A stretch of DNA of 64,000 nt from Mya arenaria (Eukaryota > Mollusca > Bivalvia > Myida > Myidae), in NCBI RefSeq assembly GCF_026914265.1, contig NC_069131.1, positions 5,092,501 to 5,156,500 of the forward strand, read 5' to 3'. Positions 22,201-34,009 of this stretch are shown here, one piece after another. The translations under genes and the position numbers were made by a program. The stretch's first letter is position 1, and each line of letters opens with the position of its first letter. Below the pieces are notes generated by a model. That model searched no databases. It was not told where the DNA came from and saw nothing but the letters and a program-made list of their open reading frames with translations.

Positions 22201-24767
22201 ATATTATCTTCATTTTTAATAATTCATTTTTGAATAAGGAACCAACTGTTGACCTATATCTTTTCATCCTTCCAAGTTTTTAACCAGTTATGAAATAATC
22301 CCCATTCAAGGTCTCCATGAAACAGAATAACACTAAATATTTCCATTTTATAAACAGAATTTCTTTCGTTTGTAGAAAAGCGAGTTTCTGGTCTATATTA
22401 TAAATGCTTACTTTAGTAATAATCTATAGTATGTGAATGCGACTCCTGCTAATTTTCTATGGAAAATAAAGGTTTTGTAATATAGTGAGAATATAGTGGA
22501 AATCTGACAGACACCGATGAAACACAAGTTAATACACACATGCAAATTCTGTACATACCAGTTGTACACGTATCGCCAGTAAACCCATCAGTACATCCGC
22601 TAATGCACTTCCCCTTTGAGTCACAATTTGATTCTGTTGTGGAATTTGCACAATTCTCAGAGCAGACATGTTCACACGTTGACCCATAATAATTAGGTTT
22701 ACAGCCAAAACAGCTACCAGTTTGCCTTTCGCATCCATTTGTTGAGCATGCGGATCTACATGTAGTGTTGCAAAAGTCGCTATAGTACGATGACGAAGTG
22801 CATTCCACACAACGCCCTGACTTTATGTCACACTTCCCCTCTTTACACGTTGTGCTACACGCTGAACTACAGACATATCCGTAGTATCCGGCTTTGCATT
22901 GCGTGCATAAATTTCTATCTGAACAGGTTAAGCAGTTTGCAGGACAATAAAAGGTACAGGATCCGTCTGCTTGATTGCATTTTGGATGACATGTAGAAGG
23001 ACATGTTAAATTACAAAATGTACCAAAGTATCCTTGGTAGCAGTTGTTACATTCCCCATTTTGTAAACAACCACTTTCACCACAATGACTGCATCTAATG
23101 TCACATTTTGAACCGTAATAACCCTTTGCACATGTATAACAAACGCCAGACGATTGGACACACCCCCCTTCACAGTTAGTGGGGCACGTGTTGTAACATG
23201 TTGATCCAAACCTGCAAACAACGCACTCATTGCAGTTTTCACTGTCAAGACATGATGTGCATGCTTGTGGACAAGGTCTTGTAATACAGTCACCGGTCAT
23301 TATGTTACAACCGGTGTCGTCGCTGCATTGACATTCCAATTGACATTTTTCTCCATATCTTCCAGTCGGACATACAGTGCAAGAATAATCGTTAGAACAT
23401 TCTTCACATGCGGAGAAACATTTTGCAGTACACGTTGGTAAATAATATCCTGGTGTGCAATTGCAGTGACCATTGTCCAAGCAATTGTTACCAAGGCAAG
23501 TTGGTGAACATTGAGTCTGGCAGTTATATCCGTAAAATCCCTGAATGCAAGTACACGATCCGTCTAAAGGATTACATATTCCGTCTTTACAACCCACTGC
23601 ACAGTCTTGGTAACACCGTGCACCCCATTTCCTAATATCGCATTCTTCACACTGTGACGCATTGCTACAGCTTGTATAGTTAACCCCAATAGTATTACAT
23701 GGATTACAGCCGTTGTTAAATGTTAAAATAATACTCTCCAGATTTGCAATAGCACACTAGGTTGCTTGTGTTCCCGGTACATGATTCGCAATATTCAGGA
23801 CACGGGTTATCTTTGTTAGAAAAAAAATCATAAAAACATGCATAACGTTAAAATTTATATTGAATGTAATGAACATTATTTGAATCAATCAAATTTGAGT
23901 GAAACATTTTATATTTTGCTCATTTATGAAGTAATTTATATTTATATTAATTAGTGCAACAAAAACAGCGTCAAGCTGCCACTCTATATATTGATGCTAA
24001 TTTCGGATGACACTTTGCAATATTGAAGACTTCTTCAAGACTTGTTAAAAATATTGACGTAATCAGAAAGCCCAAATAAATATTCACAACTTGTCAATAT
24101 CATGAAAACATTACTACTATGGAATATTTTTCATACTATAAATGAATACAATATTTGGTAAAAATGATTGCGAATTTGGGGGCAAAACAGATTTGTCGAC
24201 TTTATTTAGTCGTTATTTTTGTCAATCATGGATCGGGCACCTTAGACAAATAATTGTAAATTCGTTTCGTAGCGAATGTATGCTGTATTTGAGTGTTTGC
24301 CTTATATTGTAAACAAATCAGGGGCGCTAGATTCGTTCTTATTAGTGAAGAATCGTTATTTATTGCCGATGCATCTTTTCATTATTGCGTGCAGTCCTAT
24401 ATTTGCACATGCGCAGGAAGCCATGCCTACTGTTTGCATATGCAAAGGCGTAATTTCAGTGTCAACACTGATTTAAATGAGGTCAAAATACCTTGCAGTG
24501 ATTAACATGACTTTTTGACAGGCTTAATTTTAAAGCTGAATGGGCAAGCACTCAGACGGCTAGGATTTATTTAGTGATTCATTCGTGACTAAGAACCCAC
24601 GGTCAACTTGTTGCACTCCGCTCCCTTATGTTACTTATTCACGAAAAATACTTAATAATCTCTAACCTTAAAGATAAAAAACGTAAACTCTTACCGGCAG
24701 ATTTGCAAATATCCAAAGGCAAGTACACTGTAAAAATAAAAACCGCCGTGAATCCAATGAGATTCAT
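19156..24767 (-). CDS. gene B: Draper/MEGF10-like EGF-repeat receptor with ITAM-like tail (one frameshift)
   Basis: Five-exon paralogue of gene A: 24695-24767 (signal peptide), 22559-23810 (EGF repeats), 20760-20895 (transmembrane), 20092-20177 (ITAM-like), 19156-19283 (tail). The four small exons have exactly the lengths of those in A, and intron sequences are also similar, for example around 20050-20090 and 4450-4500. The EGF exon is 1252 nt, one more than the phases allow. Reading it shows a +1 shift near 23711-23735, which brings a TAA at 23716-23718 (codon 56). Apart from that the frame is open, predicting a receptor of about 557 residues. Role as for gene A: probable engulfment or scavenger receptor in the plasma membrane, ligand unknown. 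The single lesion could be a sequencing indel, an allele or early decay. Confidence 0.85.
19471..19761. mobile_element. short TIR element in intron 4 of gene B
   Basis: The ends are inverted repeats: left 'gggactagacaccaga', right 'tctggtgtctagtcc'. The element is about 290 bases with no transposase. An open frame across its middle is not supported as a gene. The termini are close to those of the element at 48791-49085 ('ggggctagacgccagatg'). Confidence 0.7.
20092..20177 (-). CDS. gene B exon 4: ITAM-like motif exon
   Basis: 86 nt, acceptor TATACAG, donor GTATGC. Encodes KKSRKTYEDI, then SPRICQDKPYTTL: YEDI-x9-YTTL with the same spacing as genes A and D. Confidence 0.9.
20760..20895 (-). CDS. 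gene B exon 3: transmembrane exon
   Basis: 136 nt. Encodes the stalk DGHNQQTEESKAGS, the helix VIGGAVGGVLG...VVALVVVVLVL and the basic stop KRKG. A proline (GPC, where A has GVC) sits in the middle of the helix, an odd change. The donor is GTGAAG, weaker than the GTAAAT of A and D. Confidence 0.88.
20896..22558 (-). other. intron of gene B between transmembrane and EGF exons
   Basis: A 1.7-kb AT-rich intron, homologous in part to the 4.0-kb intron of gene A but lacking its 39-bp minisatellite. No further exon seen. Confidence 0.6.
22559..23810 (-). CDS. gene B exon 2: EGF-like repeat exon (frameshifted)
   Basis: Acceptor ACAAAG|AT, donor G|GTATGT, phases 1 and 1. About 417 residues of EGF-like repeats, for example GFYGYNCQTQC, GRYGEKCQLEC and SGVCYTCAKGYYGSKC, ending GFTGDTCTTG before the donor. 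The first 90 bases read NPCPEYCESC, then an extra base shifts the frame near 23711-23735. The downstream frame is open for 380 residues to the donor. Confidence 0.88.
23811..24694 (-). other. intron 1 of gene B
   Basis: 0.9-kb AT-rich intron with no recognised element. Small open frames on the plus strand near 24276-24505 have no recognisable content. Confidence 0.6.
24695..24767 (-). CDS. gene B exon 1: start codon and signal peptide
   Basis: ATG at 24765-24767, then a hydrophobic leader (MNLIGFTAVFIFTVYLPL, then DICKSA) ending at a GTAAGA donor in phase 1. The 73-nt coding length is identical to genes A and C. Confidence 0.87.
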
Positions 24768-24869
24768 CTTGTAAAAAAAATAATAATTGAATATTATTGA
24801 TGTTACACGAATTCCGAATATGTTCCTTATTGAAGGTAACTCGAAGGTATTTAACACATAGTATAAGGT

Positions 24870-24925
24870 AAACCAGGAAGTTCGACTGAAGCAGTTTCTT
24901 TGCTACAGTCAACTGCACATCACGT
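24870..24925 (-). promoter_or_regulatory. putative conserved 5' flank of gene B
   Basis: Contains 'aaaccaggaagttcg', shared with gene A, and 'gctacagtcaactgcaca', shared almost exactly with the relic flank near 28772 ('gctacagtcaactataca'). Function is inferred from conservation and position only. Confidence 0.35.
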
Positions 24926-27587
24926 ATAAGTTTATACTCGTACATGTACAAGCTCGATACACGTATATATCCTTTAAGGATATCCAAGTTTAATTTTTTC
25001 AGAGAGAATATCATCTGATTTATAGTACATTATAACTTATTTTTAACTGGAACTTTTACGGGAGATTCCCTTCACAATCTTTTCTTAAAAATGAATAAAA
25101 CATTGAACTGCTGATACTTTGAAGTTCAAAAGTTTAAACACTGTGTGGCACCTTGAATAGTGTACTTATTTAAACAAGCTAGAATAAAAAGCGCGCTGTT
25201 ACTTTCCGTTTATAATTATTCATATTCATCAAAGAGCATATAATAACCATTAATCTAGCTGTGATTGTTAAGTGGTATATATAAAAATATAAAAAAATGT
25301 CCGTTCTCGTTCTTGTTTCAAGTCGCCTACTTACATTTAACCACGTAAGATAAAATATTAATAATTAAACAATGTTTTCCCTCCCCCAGGGATAGAGTCC
25401 AAAAAACCGCACCCAGTCTGGGTATTGCTTGTACTTGAGCGTGCCCTGGTCTTAAGTGCGCGCTTCTTATATACTATCAGAGTTTTGGTTGTGGAGACAG
25501 CTCGTCCTTGAGCCCACCAGACAGTGTGACGAATGAGATCTTTGAAAAATATGGCCCTACAGTACTGTAGTGTCCTCTATGTAATATAATTAACCTTGCT
25601 GCGCTCAAGTGTTATTACTTTTATATTGACAATAATACAATATAATTATGTTTCTGCTACATTAAAAATTGCATAACATAAACTATTGTATCTTACCCAT
25701 GTAAGCATTATAAGTAGCGCTACACGCTACAAGATGTGTTTTTTATTATACTGATTTTGCATTAGGCACACGGACAATAATGGTAACTATAGTATGTATG
25801 GATCCATGTTGTTATACAGAACCGATTAAATACTTCATCACTGTAGGAATGAATATTTATTGTCGAATTTCTATATTTAATTCTATACAAACCAAGGCCA
25901 GTATTCAATATTGATCTTATTCTTATCTTTAGACATGCCTCAGTGATTCCATTTAGCCTATTGGTCAGCTCAATATACAGGCCAATCAAAACACTTAGTT
26001 TCTAATCTCAGATTAAAATTCAATCTTAGTTGCGTATTGTATACGGCCCCAAACCTCTATTTTCAGTGTAGAGCAAAAAAACCCATCAACAACACGTGAA
26101 CGTTACGAGATTTACAAATTTTAATGTCTGAAGAACATGCTGAAAAGTGAAAAATATAGATATCCAACATTTATATGCAAAGCTGTTGTGTCAACATAAG
26201 TAATGTTTGAAAATTGTTTGATCATATATCTTTTGAAGTCTGTAGCACATGCTGAGATAAGAATAAAATTTCTTTGGATATTAATTTTACATTTTACTCA
26301 AAATATAATAAAGATTTTGTGTTGAACATACGAAATGTTTGGATGTCTTTTGATAAGATAATGCCCCAAAGTATTTGAAAATAAGATAAAATAAGCACAT
26401 GTTTTATCCTAACTGTTTGCATGCATCAGGACTGGATTCAAGGTAAGTTAGACGTCGCGTAACCTCATCTTTCAGAACGGAGCTATGCTTTATATGCCGT
26501 GTTATGACAAAATTACATACTATACTAACTTTACAAATGTCACAAATGGCCGATTTCTTTACTGAAGCACCGGTAATCGGCAAACGTTTTGGATAAAACA
26601 ACATACACACAATATGTTTAAACTTGGTAAACACTCCTTCGTTTTCGGGTGTCAACATTAAGTTATATTAACTTTAATATATAATAACGCCCCGACCAAA
26701 TTAAATGAAATTAAATAATGATTTTAAATCGTAATTGAAAGTGTGTCAGTGCGGTAATGCCGGGTCACATGCTCGGGGACGTCTCAAAGTAGAATAAAAG
26801 AAGATATAATTCCTGTGTATTTTTGTCGATAGCACACACACTATTTTATTAATATAATCAAATATTAATTTGCAAATACAATATATTGTTAATGGTTTAG
26901 AAAGTTTTAAACAAAATCAAACATGCCTAAAGATTAACTAATTTAGTACATTAGACCTGGGAGTAAGAGTGCTATTGGTCCCAGAGTAGACTGAATTGTT
27001 ATTAAGAAATTTTGTATGCGAATTACACGTAAAGTACTGCTTATGTCAAAGGTATCAGTGGCGGCGACAGGAACTCCTAACGGGGGAGGCGCATGTGCGT
27101 TTGATGGGGTTTTTCTTTCCGCCCATTTGGAAATTTTGTTTAATAGTAAACTATTGGGAAAACCACAAGTTCTTCAATGATTAGGGATCCCAATCCTATC
27201 TGCAAACGGAGGAATACAATTCAGAGTGCCTAATGCAAAAACCTTTCAAAGATACGATGCAGTTATTGTTTGGAACTATGAGCATCACAAACAGTGTGTC
27301 TTAGAAAATAAAAGGTTTAAGACTGTGTGATCATAGAGTTTCATAATAAAAAGCATCATTGTACTTAAACTGGGAACAAATAAAGAAAACATTATTAAAA
27401 ACGACATGCATCAGCTGAACTTTTCTTCGAAATGATTATCTATGTAAAATATTTGAAGAAATAAATCGCCCCCCCCCCCCCAAAAAAAAAAAAAAAAAAA
27501 AGAACGAGCAAGATGAGCCATTCGTGCCTTTCCCACTGTCCGAGAAACAAATACCAGTAAGACATTCCACGATGAATTAATATACGC
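24926..27587. other. intergenic region upstream of gene B
   Basis: Mostly AT-rich with no gene seen. Two less AT-rich patches stand out: 25380-25590 (containing 'gagcgtgccctggtcttaag') and 27050-27190. They could be fragments of interspersed repeats but could not be assigned. A homopolymer junction of about 13 C followed by about 20 A lies at 27469-27501. Confidence 0.4.
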
Positions 27588-27865
27588 ATTTCGATCCATG
27601 AAACCCTGGTTTGAATATACAATAACCGCCTGTATTACACGTTTCCCCTAACACAACCATCTGAACAAATTGAACCACATTAAGTGTCCCTTTACTGCAT
27701 GTTGCAAAAAATATTCCTACGTAAGTACACACTCCACAGTCGACAGCCAGAAGTAACCTGAATCAGATGATGTATATACACCATCCGATAGGTAATGCCC
27801 TATCGCACAAGATGCACATTGTTTTGAATCTCCGGCTTTTCCACACGAAATGCAAAATTTTGGAC
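27588..27865 (-). pseudogene. relic of a receptor EGF exon
   Basis: On the minus strand, pieces in different frames read CASCAIGHYLSDG, then CGVCTYVG...ATCSKGTL, then CNTGGYCIFKPGFHGSKC. In order these match CTSCETGYYLSND, CKYCTYIGTNCVTCSND and the following EGF repeats of gene C. Stops and frame changes separate the pieces. The relic breaks off near a poly-A/poly-C junction. It has the same orientation as the live-type genes. Confidence 0.75.
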
Positions 27866-28717
27866 AAGGTTAACAAACTTACAAAAAATACATTACAAAT
27901 TGTAAGATCGTTTACAATATACGAAGAAAAATCTATATGGACGACTCTAGCAGAGACAATTCGAAGATAAAGACTCGCGAATCAACGCCTCATAGCATTC
28001 AACGCAATACAAATAAAAAAACTTACAGTGGATTCATCAATTTTAAAATATCATCAACAGGAAGGAAGTTGTACAGATATACGAGATTTATAAGTTCACA
28101 TCAACAACGATCACATAAGACAATCACCCAAAGATTTATCAATATTGTCTCAACAGGCAATAATAATGTTAACTTAACAGAACGTGCCAATGCGGTTTCT
28201 CTTACATTCTCAATAATTTGTAAAGGCTCAATAACGTTAAAATAATTTGAAAAAGTTGAAATGCAAACACATACCTTTGTTACCACAGTGGTTTATCAAT
28301 GATTTAGGGTAAATTATACATTTGAAGAAAAGTATCACGGCACATTGCAGTTACTTACCACATTAAGTAAAACTTTAAAATATGTTTAAATGTAAATGTC
28401 CTATATTCTGTTAATTTATATAAACAATAATGATATCAAGTCATGCAAGATGTGTATTTAAAGAGATAACAGGCAATGCTTTTATGTACATGCAGGTGGT
28501 TTGAATGGAAGATATGCACCAAATTAACAGCATGTACAATATAAAGCATGTGATACGTGAACACGTTTTGGTAATCGTAATATCCTATGGTTTGAAATAA
28601 ATTGTACAGCAAACTATAAGGAAACTAAATTGTGAATACTTCCAGATTGTTTTTAAGTTTAAGGGGAAAAAATATCAAAATCATATACATCCACTGAATC
28701 ATCGACTGAATTAACCT

Positions 28718-28792
28718 AAACACGGAAGTTTGTTTTCATAGACCATGATATGCAACTATCAATGCTACAGTCAACTATACATACTGAATAGC
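28718..28792 (-). promoter_or_regulatory. orphan copy of the receptor 5' flank
   Basis: Contains 'aaacacggaagtttg' and 'gctacagtcaactataca', matching the block upstream of gene B. No intact signal-peptide exon follows on the minus strand, so it is probably the remains of the promoter of the relic at 27588-27865. Confidence 0.3.
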
Positions 28793-29089
28793 TCCGAAGC
28801 GAAGGCATAAAGGTTCTTAAAAATTAAAATGTCAATGTAGTTGCAGGACCTTTAAATAAAAAAGTGTTTAAATTATTCTTCAATTGATGCATACATAACA
28901 TTTTCTCGCAGGGTATGTTCTAGTTTGTGACTATATTTTATTTGTATTATGTATAGGCTTAAGCATAATGATATTGAACAGAGGGGTTAGTTTAATATGA
29001 AATAAGGCGCTGCCTCCACAGCTAGAACCATAACTTGATTACGCATTCACTCACTCATACAAACAATCATACCAACAATAATGTCAAAG

Positions 29090-29700
29090 CGTAATGTATC
29101 GATAACAAAAACAACATCATACCAATCTAAAATGAAAACTTTAATCTTACAGTTCCTTAAGAACTCGATTTTACGAGCCGCTGTAAAGGGACCGGAAGGC
29201 TTATAATGCACAACTTTAATTGACGAAAAAAAACCTGTCGCATCACAAAAAGAGGAGAAAAATGCCATTAATAAACCACTTGTGCTACATTATAGTGAAC
29301 ACCAACGCCTCAAACGTGCGGCTGTTCAGGAATCGAGTCCTCCTTTCGTACTATTGCACGGGAACCGAAGGATGTTATTTCGCCACCGTAATAAAGGAAA
29401 CCGTAGGCCTCTTATGCCCCGCTGTAATAAAACAAAGGCTAGTAACGTGCCACTGTATGTGAACGTAAGAACACTAGCAAACTACAGTGCCCACTATTGC
29501 AAAATTGTAATGGAACCGAACGCCACTTACATTTTATCTTCAGAAAACAGAACCTACAAATTGCCACTGAAAGTGAAGTGTAGGCAACTAAAACACAACT
29601 GAAAGGCAACCGATTTCCTAGCGCCCTTAAGTAAAGAAATCGACATGTTAATAATTTAGAGTCATACAATAGTAAAACGGCAGGCCATTGAGCAGTTATA
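29090..29700. repeat. very degenerate repeat of GCCACTGTAATGGAACCG-like units
   Basis: Phrases such as 'gccgctgtaaagggaccgg', 'gccaccgtaataaagg' and 'gccccgctgtaataaaac' recur at irregular spacing. It looks like an old minisatellite or a decayed element. The open frames over it are not convincing. Confidence 0.3.
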
Positions 29701-30456
29701 GCATATCCGTCAATTGAAACGCAACCTATTTTATTATAAAATACTTATCACGCACATTTTTTTTGTTAAAGGCGACTCATTCCTAGACTTAATAAAACAT
29801 CAACAATGATATTGCGTACACTTAAACGTTTCAGTAAATAGCGAATGTGCCCACATATATAGAAATATATTCGAACATCACATGCTTTGTCACGGTATGG
29901 TGAAGGGAATGCACTAGTGCTATTTCCTGTAGTGGCATATGATATGTAAAAATAAGTGACCTCTGACATAAAAATATGCATGTTTTCCTCAGAATTTTAT
30001 ATGATGTCACTCCTCACAACGATCTGCTATGAATGACCTATTAATGATAGCATTAAACGTATGCCAGAAAATATCGTAAGTCCTAATAGGAAGAAACTGG
30101 AGGAACATACGCATACAGACCGATAACTCAGCATGTAGAAAATGAGATCATACACGTATTGGACCATACATTTGAATACATGAACCCTTATGAAGGTTTG
30201 AAGAACAAAAACATGTTTACCGGAACATCATATGAGGAATGTGGCCCATAGCAAAAACAGATCGACAGTAGTACATGGACGCGTTGTCTTACTTGACAGG
30301 ATGTGCACGTCGGCCATTTTGAATGATGTGACGGGAGGTGTGCAGCGGCAGTTATATGTTTGTCCACAATGATCAGTTTTCAGTTTAAAACGTTGGACAG
30401 TGAATTTGTCATATTTTTAATTTTGTGGGTACCATTTCAACTTGAACTATTCGATC

Positions 30457-31062
30457 ATTGCAATGCTCAATGTATCATATAACGCTTATTGCAATGTTCA
30501 ATGCATCATATAACGATTATTGCAATGCTCAATGTATCATATAACGATTTTTGCAATGCTCAATTAATCATTTAACGATTATTGCAATGCTCATGTATCA
30601 TATAACGCTTATTTCAATGTTCAATGCATCATATAACGATTATTGCAATGCTCAATGTATCATATAACGATTATTGCAATGCTCAATTCATCATTTAACG
30701 ATTATTACAATGCTCAATTCATCATATAACGATAATTGAAATGCTCAGTGCATCATAAAAACGATTATTGCAATGCTCAATGTATCATATAACGATTATT
30801 GAAATGCTCAATGCATCATTTAACGATTATTGAAATGCTCAATGCATCATATAACGATTATTGAAATGCTCAATGCATCATTTAACGATTATTGCAATGC
30901 TCAATGCATCATTTAACGATTATTGCAATGCTCAATGTATCATATAACGATTATTGAAATGCTCAATGCATCATTTAACGATTATTGCAATGCTCAATGC
31001 ATCATATAACGATTGTTGAAATGCTCAATGCATCATTTAACGATTATTGCAATGCTCAATTA
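30457..31062. repeat. 31-bp minisatellite
   Basis: About 20 tandem copies of a roughly 31-base unit, 'attgcaatgctcaatgcatc' followed by 'atataacg' or 'atttaacg'. The 'atata' and 'attta' variants and the 'gcaatg/gaaatg' variants alternate in blocks, which shows higher-order amplification. Confidence 0.92.
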
Positions 31063-31302
31063 GCAACGAATCGTATTTTGGATATCATTGTATTAACTCG
31101 GTCAATGGTTTCTCTTAAAAGTAGCATTAATGTTAACAGTGTAAAGGTACATTTAAAAGTTCTTTAATTATTCGAAGATTCGTTTTTAAATAATTGACAT
31201 AAGGCCTAAAAAAAATACATTTGGTTCGGGTTACCCGACCCTACCTACGGAATAGGCGCCGACCCTACCGTTTTTATAGTCAATTTGAAAAAAAAAAATG
31301 AA

Positions 31303-31341
<39 letters not shown>

Positions 31342-32092
31342 CGTTTTTTTTTTTTAAATTGCTTTTTAATATTAAGTTCAAACCTTAAATGCTTATACAG
31401 AAGATAGCTTTAACACCATTCTCCAATGATGAAAATTATTTTCTTATATAAAACCTAATAAAAAAAAATAATAAAAAAAAATAAAAAGCCTACCTACCCT
31501 ACCTATTTTTTTTAAGGATGTAACCCTAACCAAACAATTTTTTTTTTAGGCCTAAGAACAATTTTTTGTTCTAGTCATATATGCATAGCTATTGCTATTA
31601 TTGACCAATTCATCAAACACATGCACATTTCAAAATACGATAGTGCTATTAATGGTATTGGTACTGCTGTATGGTGATAATCACCAGAGAAATTAAAGCT
31701 GTGTACATAATTGATATCATTGCATAAGCCATTGTTACTTCAACTATTCTTTTAATGCATTATTTTCGGACATATGTAAACAAAACATAATACATACATT
31801 CAATTAATCATGATAACAATGTCATGTATTTATGTCTGTTCTATTCTTACAATATAAAGGAATTTATTATGTTGGTCGGTTGAACTGACTTATTGAAAAA
31901 CTTCTTTGAAAATTCATACAATCCATATCACTAGAGTCCGCATGTTGACGTATTATATATATAACAACAAATATTCAGCTTTTTATTTAGTACAACACTC
32001 ATTCAAAGCATTTTAACCACAAAGCCATATATCATTTATAGAAAAAGGGGAACAAGCAGCAGTTTATAGACATTCAGATTTTACATTACATA
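31063..32092. other. intergenic sequence with a MITE
   Basis: Apart from the element at 31200-31555 and its internal poly-A tracts, nothing is recognised before the 3' end of gene C. Confidence 0.5.
31200..31555. mobile_element. TIR element (MITE) with AGGCCTAAAAAAA ends
   Basis: The left end 'taaggcctaaaaaaaatac' followed by 'ggttcgggttac' is mirrored at the right end by 'gtaaccctaacc' followed by 'tttttttaggcctaa'. The interior has poly-A and 'cctacctaccctacctat' runs. There is no coding capacity. A partial copy of one end lies at 58571-58613 ('ggatcgggttacccaac', then 'attaggcctta'). Confidence 0.7.
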
Positions 32093-32146
32093 TTAATCTT
32101 CCCATGTGCGGAAGCAGTCTTTGTTGTAGTCGAAAGTGTGCACGTC
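32093..32146 (-). pseudogene. possible last exon of gene C
   Basis: After a CCCAG acceptor the minus strand reads DVHTFDYNKDCFRTWED and TAA. It does not match the usual end of a D2 domain (an EQYxFCY-type exon should precede it), so the assignment rests only on position, acceptor and an in-phase stop. Confidence 0.3.
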
Positions 32147-33201
32147 CTGGGTAGTTATGGACGATGATAGAAAATTACCTCATCTCTTCAATATATACAC
32201 AGTTGATCATATTCCAATTTTCGAATAAACCCATCAACATGTTGCAGAAGTTCTTTAACATTCTATTCAGTTTACACATTAAGAAAACACGATCAGTTTT
32301 ATAGAATTAGCATAGGACTGATGCATGCAGGAGCGTGTTTATGAATATAGCTCATCTGTGGACGAAGTAACATATAAAGCTGTTCTGGTAGAAGCATAAC
32401 TACAGGTAAACAAAATCCAAATACGAAACGTTTATATAATGTACACACGAAGCAATTTGTTTGATTTTACATAAGTACTTAGTAGTAGCTAATATACGTG
32501 AAAATATAACTAGATATGCAAAAAGTATGTTCACAGAAGTAATTTGAGTAAATACTATTTCAGCTGTCCCCGTTTGTAGCGAGTTTATAAAAATCATCTT
32601 AGTTCAGGAATAAGAGGGGGCTCCAGCTAATTGTTAGAATTGTATATTCCAAATATAGCCATAAAATTATTGTGTTGGCAATATGAACTTGGTGTAATAT
32701 GTTATCGTGGGAACCACTTAACTTTACACAATGGTATGTAATTTATAACAAACAAAGTGACGACGGGATAAGAAATCAAGTAAGTTAAGTAGTGTTTTCA
32801 AAGGCACATTATATATGTCCGCCGCAATTGGAGATGCTTTGAACGAACGAACGAACTCCAGAACACAATCATGGCAGAAGTCGAACTGTGCCTACAAATG
32901 GAGAATATCAAAACACTTTACACTGTTATGAGTCACCGTTCGTTGCATTGTTTTTAATGGATACATCATATCGTACTTTACTTGAAGGTATGGGGGTTAT
33001 AATCGTTATTCCCTGTAAGACCAATCATTATTTCATCCTGTTTAACACATACAAAATTTGCGTGTATGCCAACGCTTTAAAGGAGAGTTCATATATTGGA
33101 TTTATTTATTTGGAATATTGCGTAATAGGTATAATGTGCAATTGTATTAAGCTCAGATATATGTTAATTCGAAATTTAAATCAATTAAATGGTTAGCTAA
33201 C

Positions 33202-33337
33202 CTGATTGGCCACTGCGTTGGGTCTCCTGGCCTTGACCTTCCTGACGGCGTTAACCACACTGACCTCGTGCTCTACTACCATCTTCTCCAAGAGAAATGC
33301 CATAACACAAAACAGCCCGCTCCTACTACCCCCATCA
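33202..33337 (-). pseudogene. gene C D2 P-loop exon
   Basis: 136 nt, acceptor TTTCAG, donor GTTAGC. Completes HC|S and reads DGGSRSGLFCVMAFLLEK and on to ARRPNAVANQ. The Cys and Arg of the HCx5R loop are kept, but surrounding residues are those of a D2 pseudophosphatase domain. The frame is intact. The corresponding D1 exon is 135 nt, one base short. Confidence 0.85.
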
Positions 33338-33485
33338 CTGAAAATATAGCACATTAGATTGATTAAAGTGAATGTAAGTTTAAATGAAACCATATTTGGT
33401 CCAAAATCCCGCAATCCAGATATGTAAAAAAAGTGTATAAAATCAAACGAGAACGCATGGGTTACACTGCTTGAATTTGTACTAC

Positions 33486-33634
33486 CTGCAGTGGACAAGA
33501 ACAGGCCCATTGGACGATGCCTTTTTGACATCTCTCAGAAATAAGACATAGTTAGCAGGGCTGCATGGAACATTTCCAGTCTGGCTCCAGTTTGTGAACT
33601 CAAAGTGTCGCAATGTGCTCTTGCCACCTTCAGT
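33486..33634 (-). pseudogene. gene C D2 exon with WSQ loop
   Basis: 149 nt, the same length as the D1 WPD exon. Reads TEGGKSTLRHFEFTNWSQTG and ends GPVLVHC before the donor. WSQ replaces WPD, so the general acid is absent, as is common in D2 domains. Frame intact. Confidence 0.87.
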
Positions 33635-33873
33635 CTGTTACGAAAACCAAAGCTATAATCATATATGAAAGCATACTTTCATTAAACAAAATCAATACAA
33701 TAAATTAAAATGTTCAATAAAAGCAAAGTAAGTTTCAAATCTACTGTTTGTTCTTGATGGCACCCATTACATTTTTACGCCGAAATTACGTTATTGTTTT
33801 AAAATACCCACAAATAATCTTCTTACAAATGATCTTAATTTAGTTACATGTACGAGATTGACATTAAACTAAC

Positions 33874-34009
33874 CTTTGTACTTCCCTTGATCTCAATAGT
33901 TAGCCATTTTTGGATGTTGTACTTGTTCGTGACCTTATCCCTCCAACATGAAATAGACAGTTGACCTTTCTTGAGTTCTTGATTGTCCGCTGGATAATAT
34001 TCATCTATC
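33874..34009 (-). pseudogene. gene C D2 exon (middle)
   Basis: 136 nt between a CTAG acceptor and GTTAGT donor, encoding IDEYYPADNQELKKGQ, then CWRDKVTNKYNIQKWLTIEI. This fits the divergent middle of an R-PTP D2 domain by position between its neighbours. Confidence 0.7.

Noticed and set aside
25380..25590. Less AT-rich patch that might be an exon or LTR fragment
   Set aside because: No open frame with splice sites, no terminal repeats and no partner copy elsewhere in the window.
27937..28245. 102-codon plus-strand open frame
   Set aside because: Low-complexity Ser/Thr/Lys-rich translation with no family match that I recognise; nothing around it suggests a gene.
30457..31062. Possible CRISPR-like array
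   Set aside because: The units are contiguous tandem repeats without unique spacers, in a eukaryotic genome.
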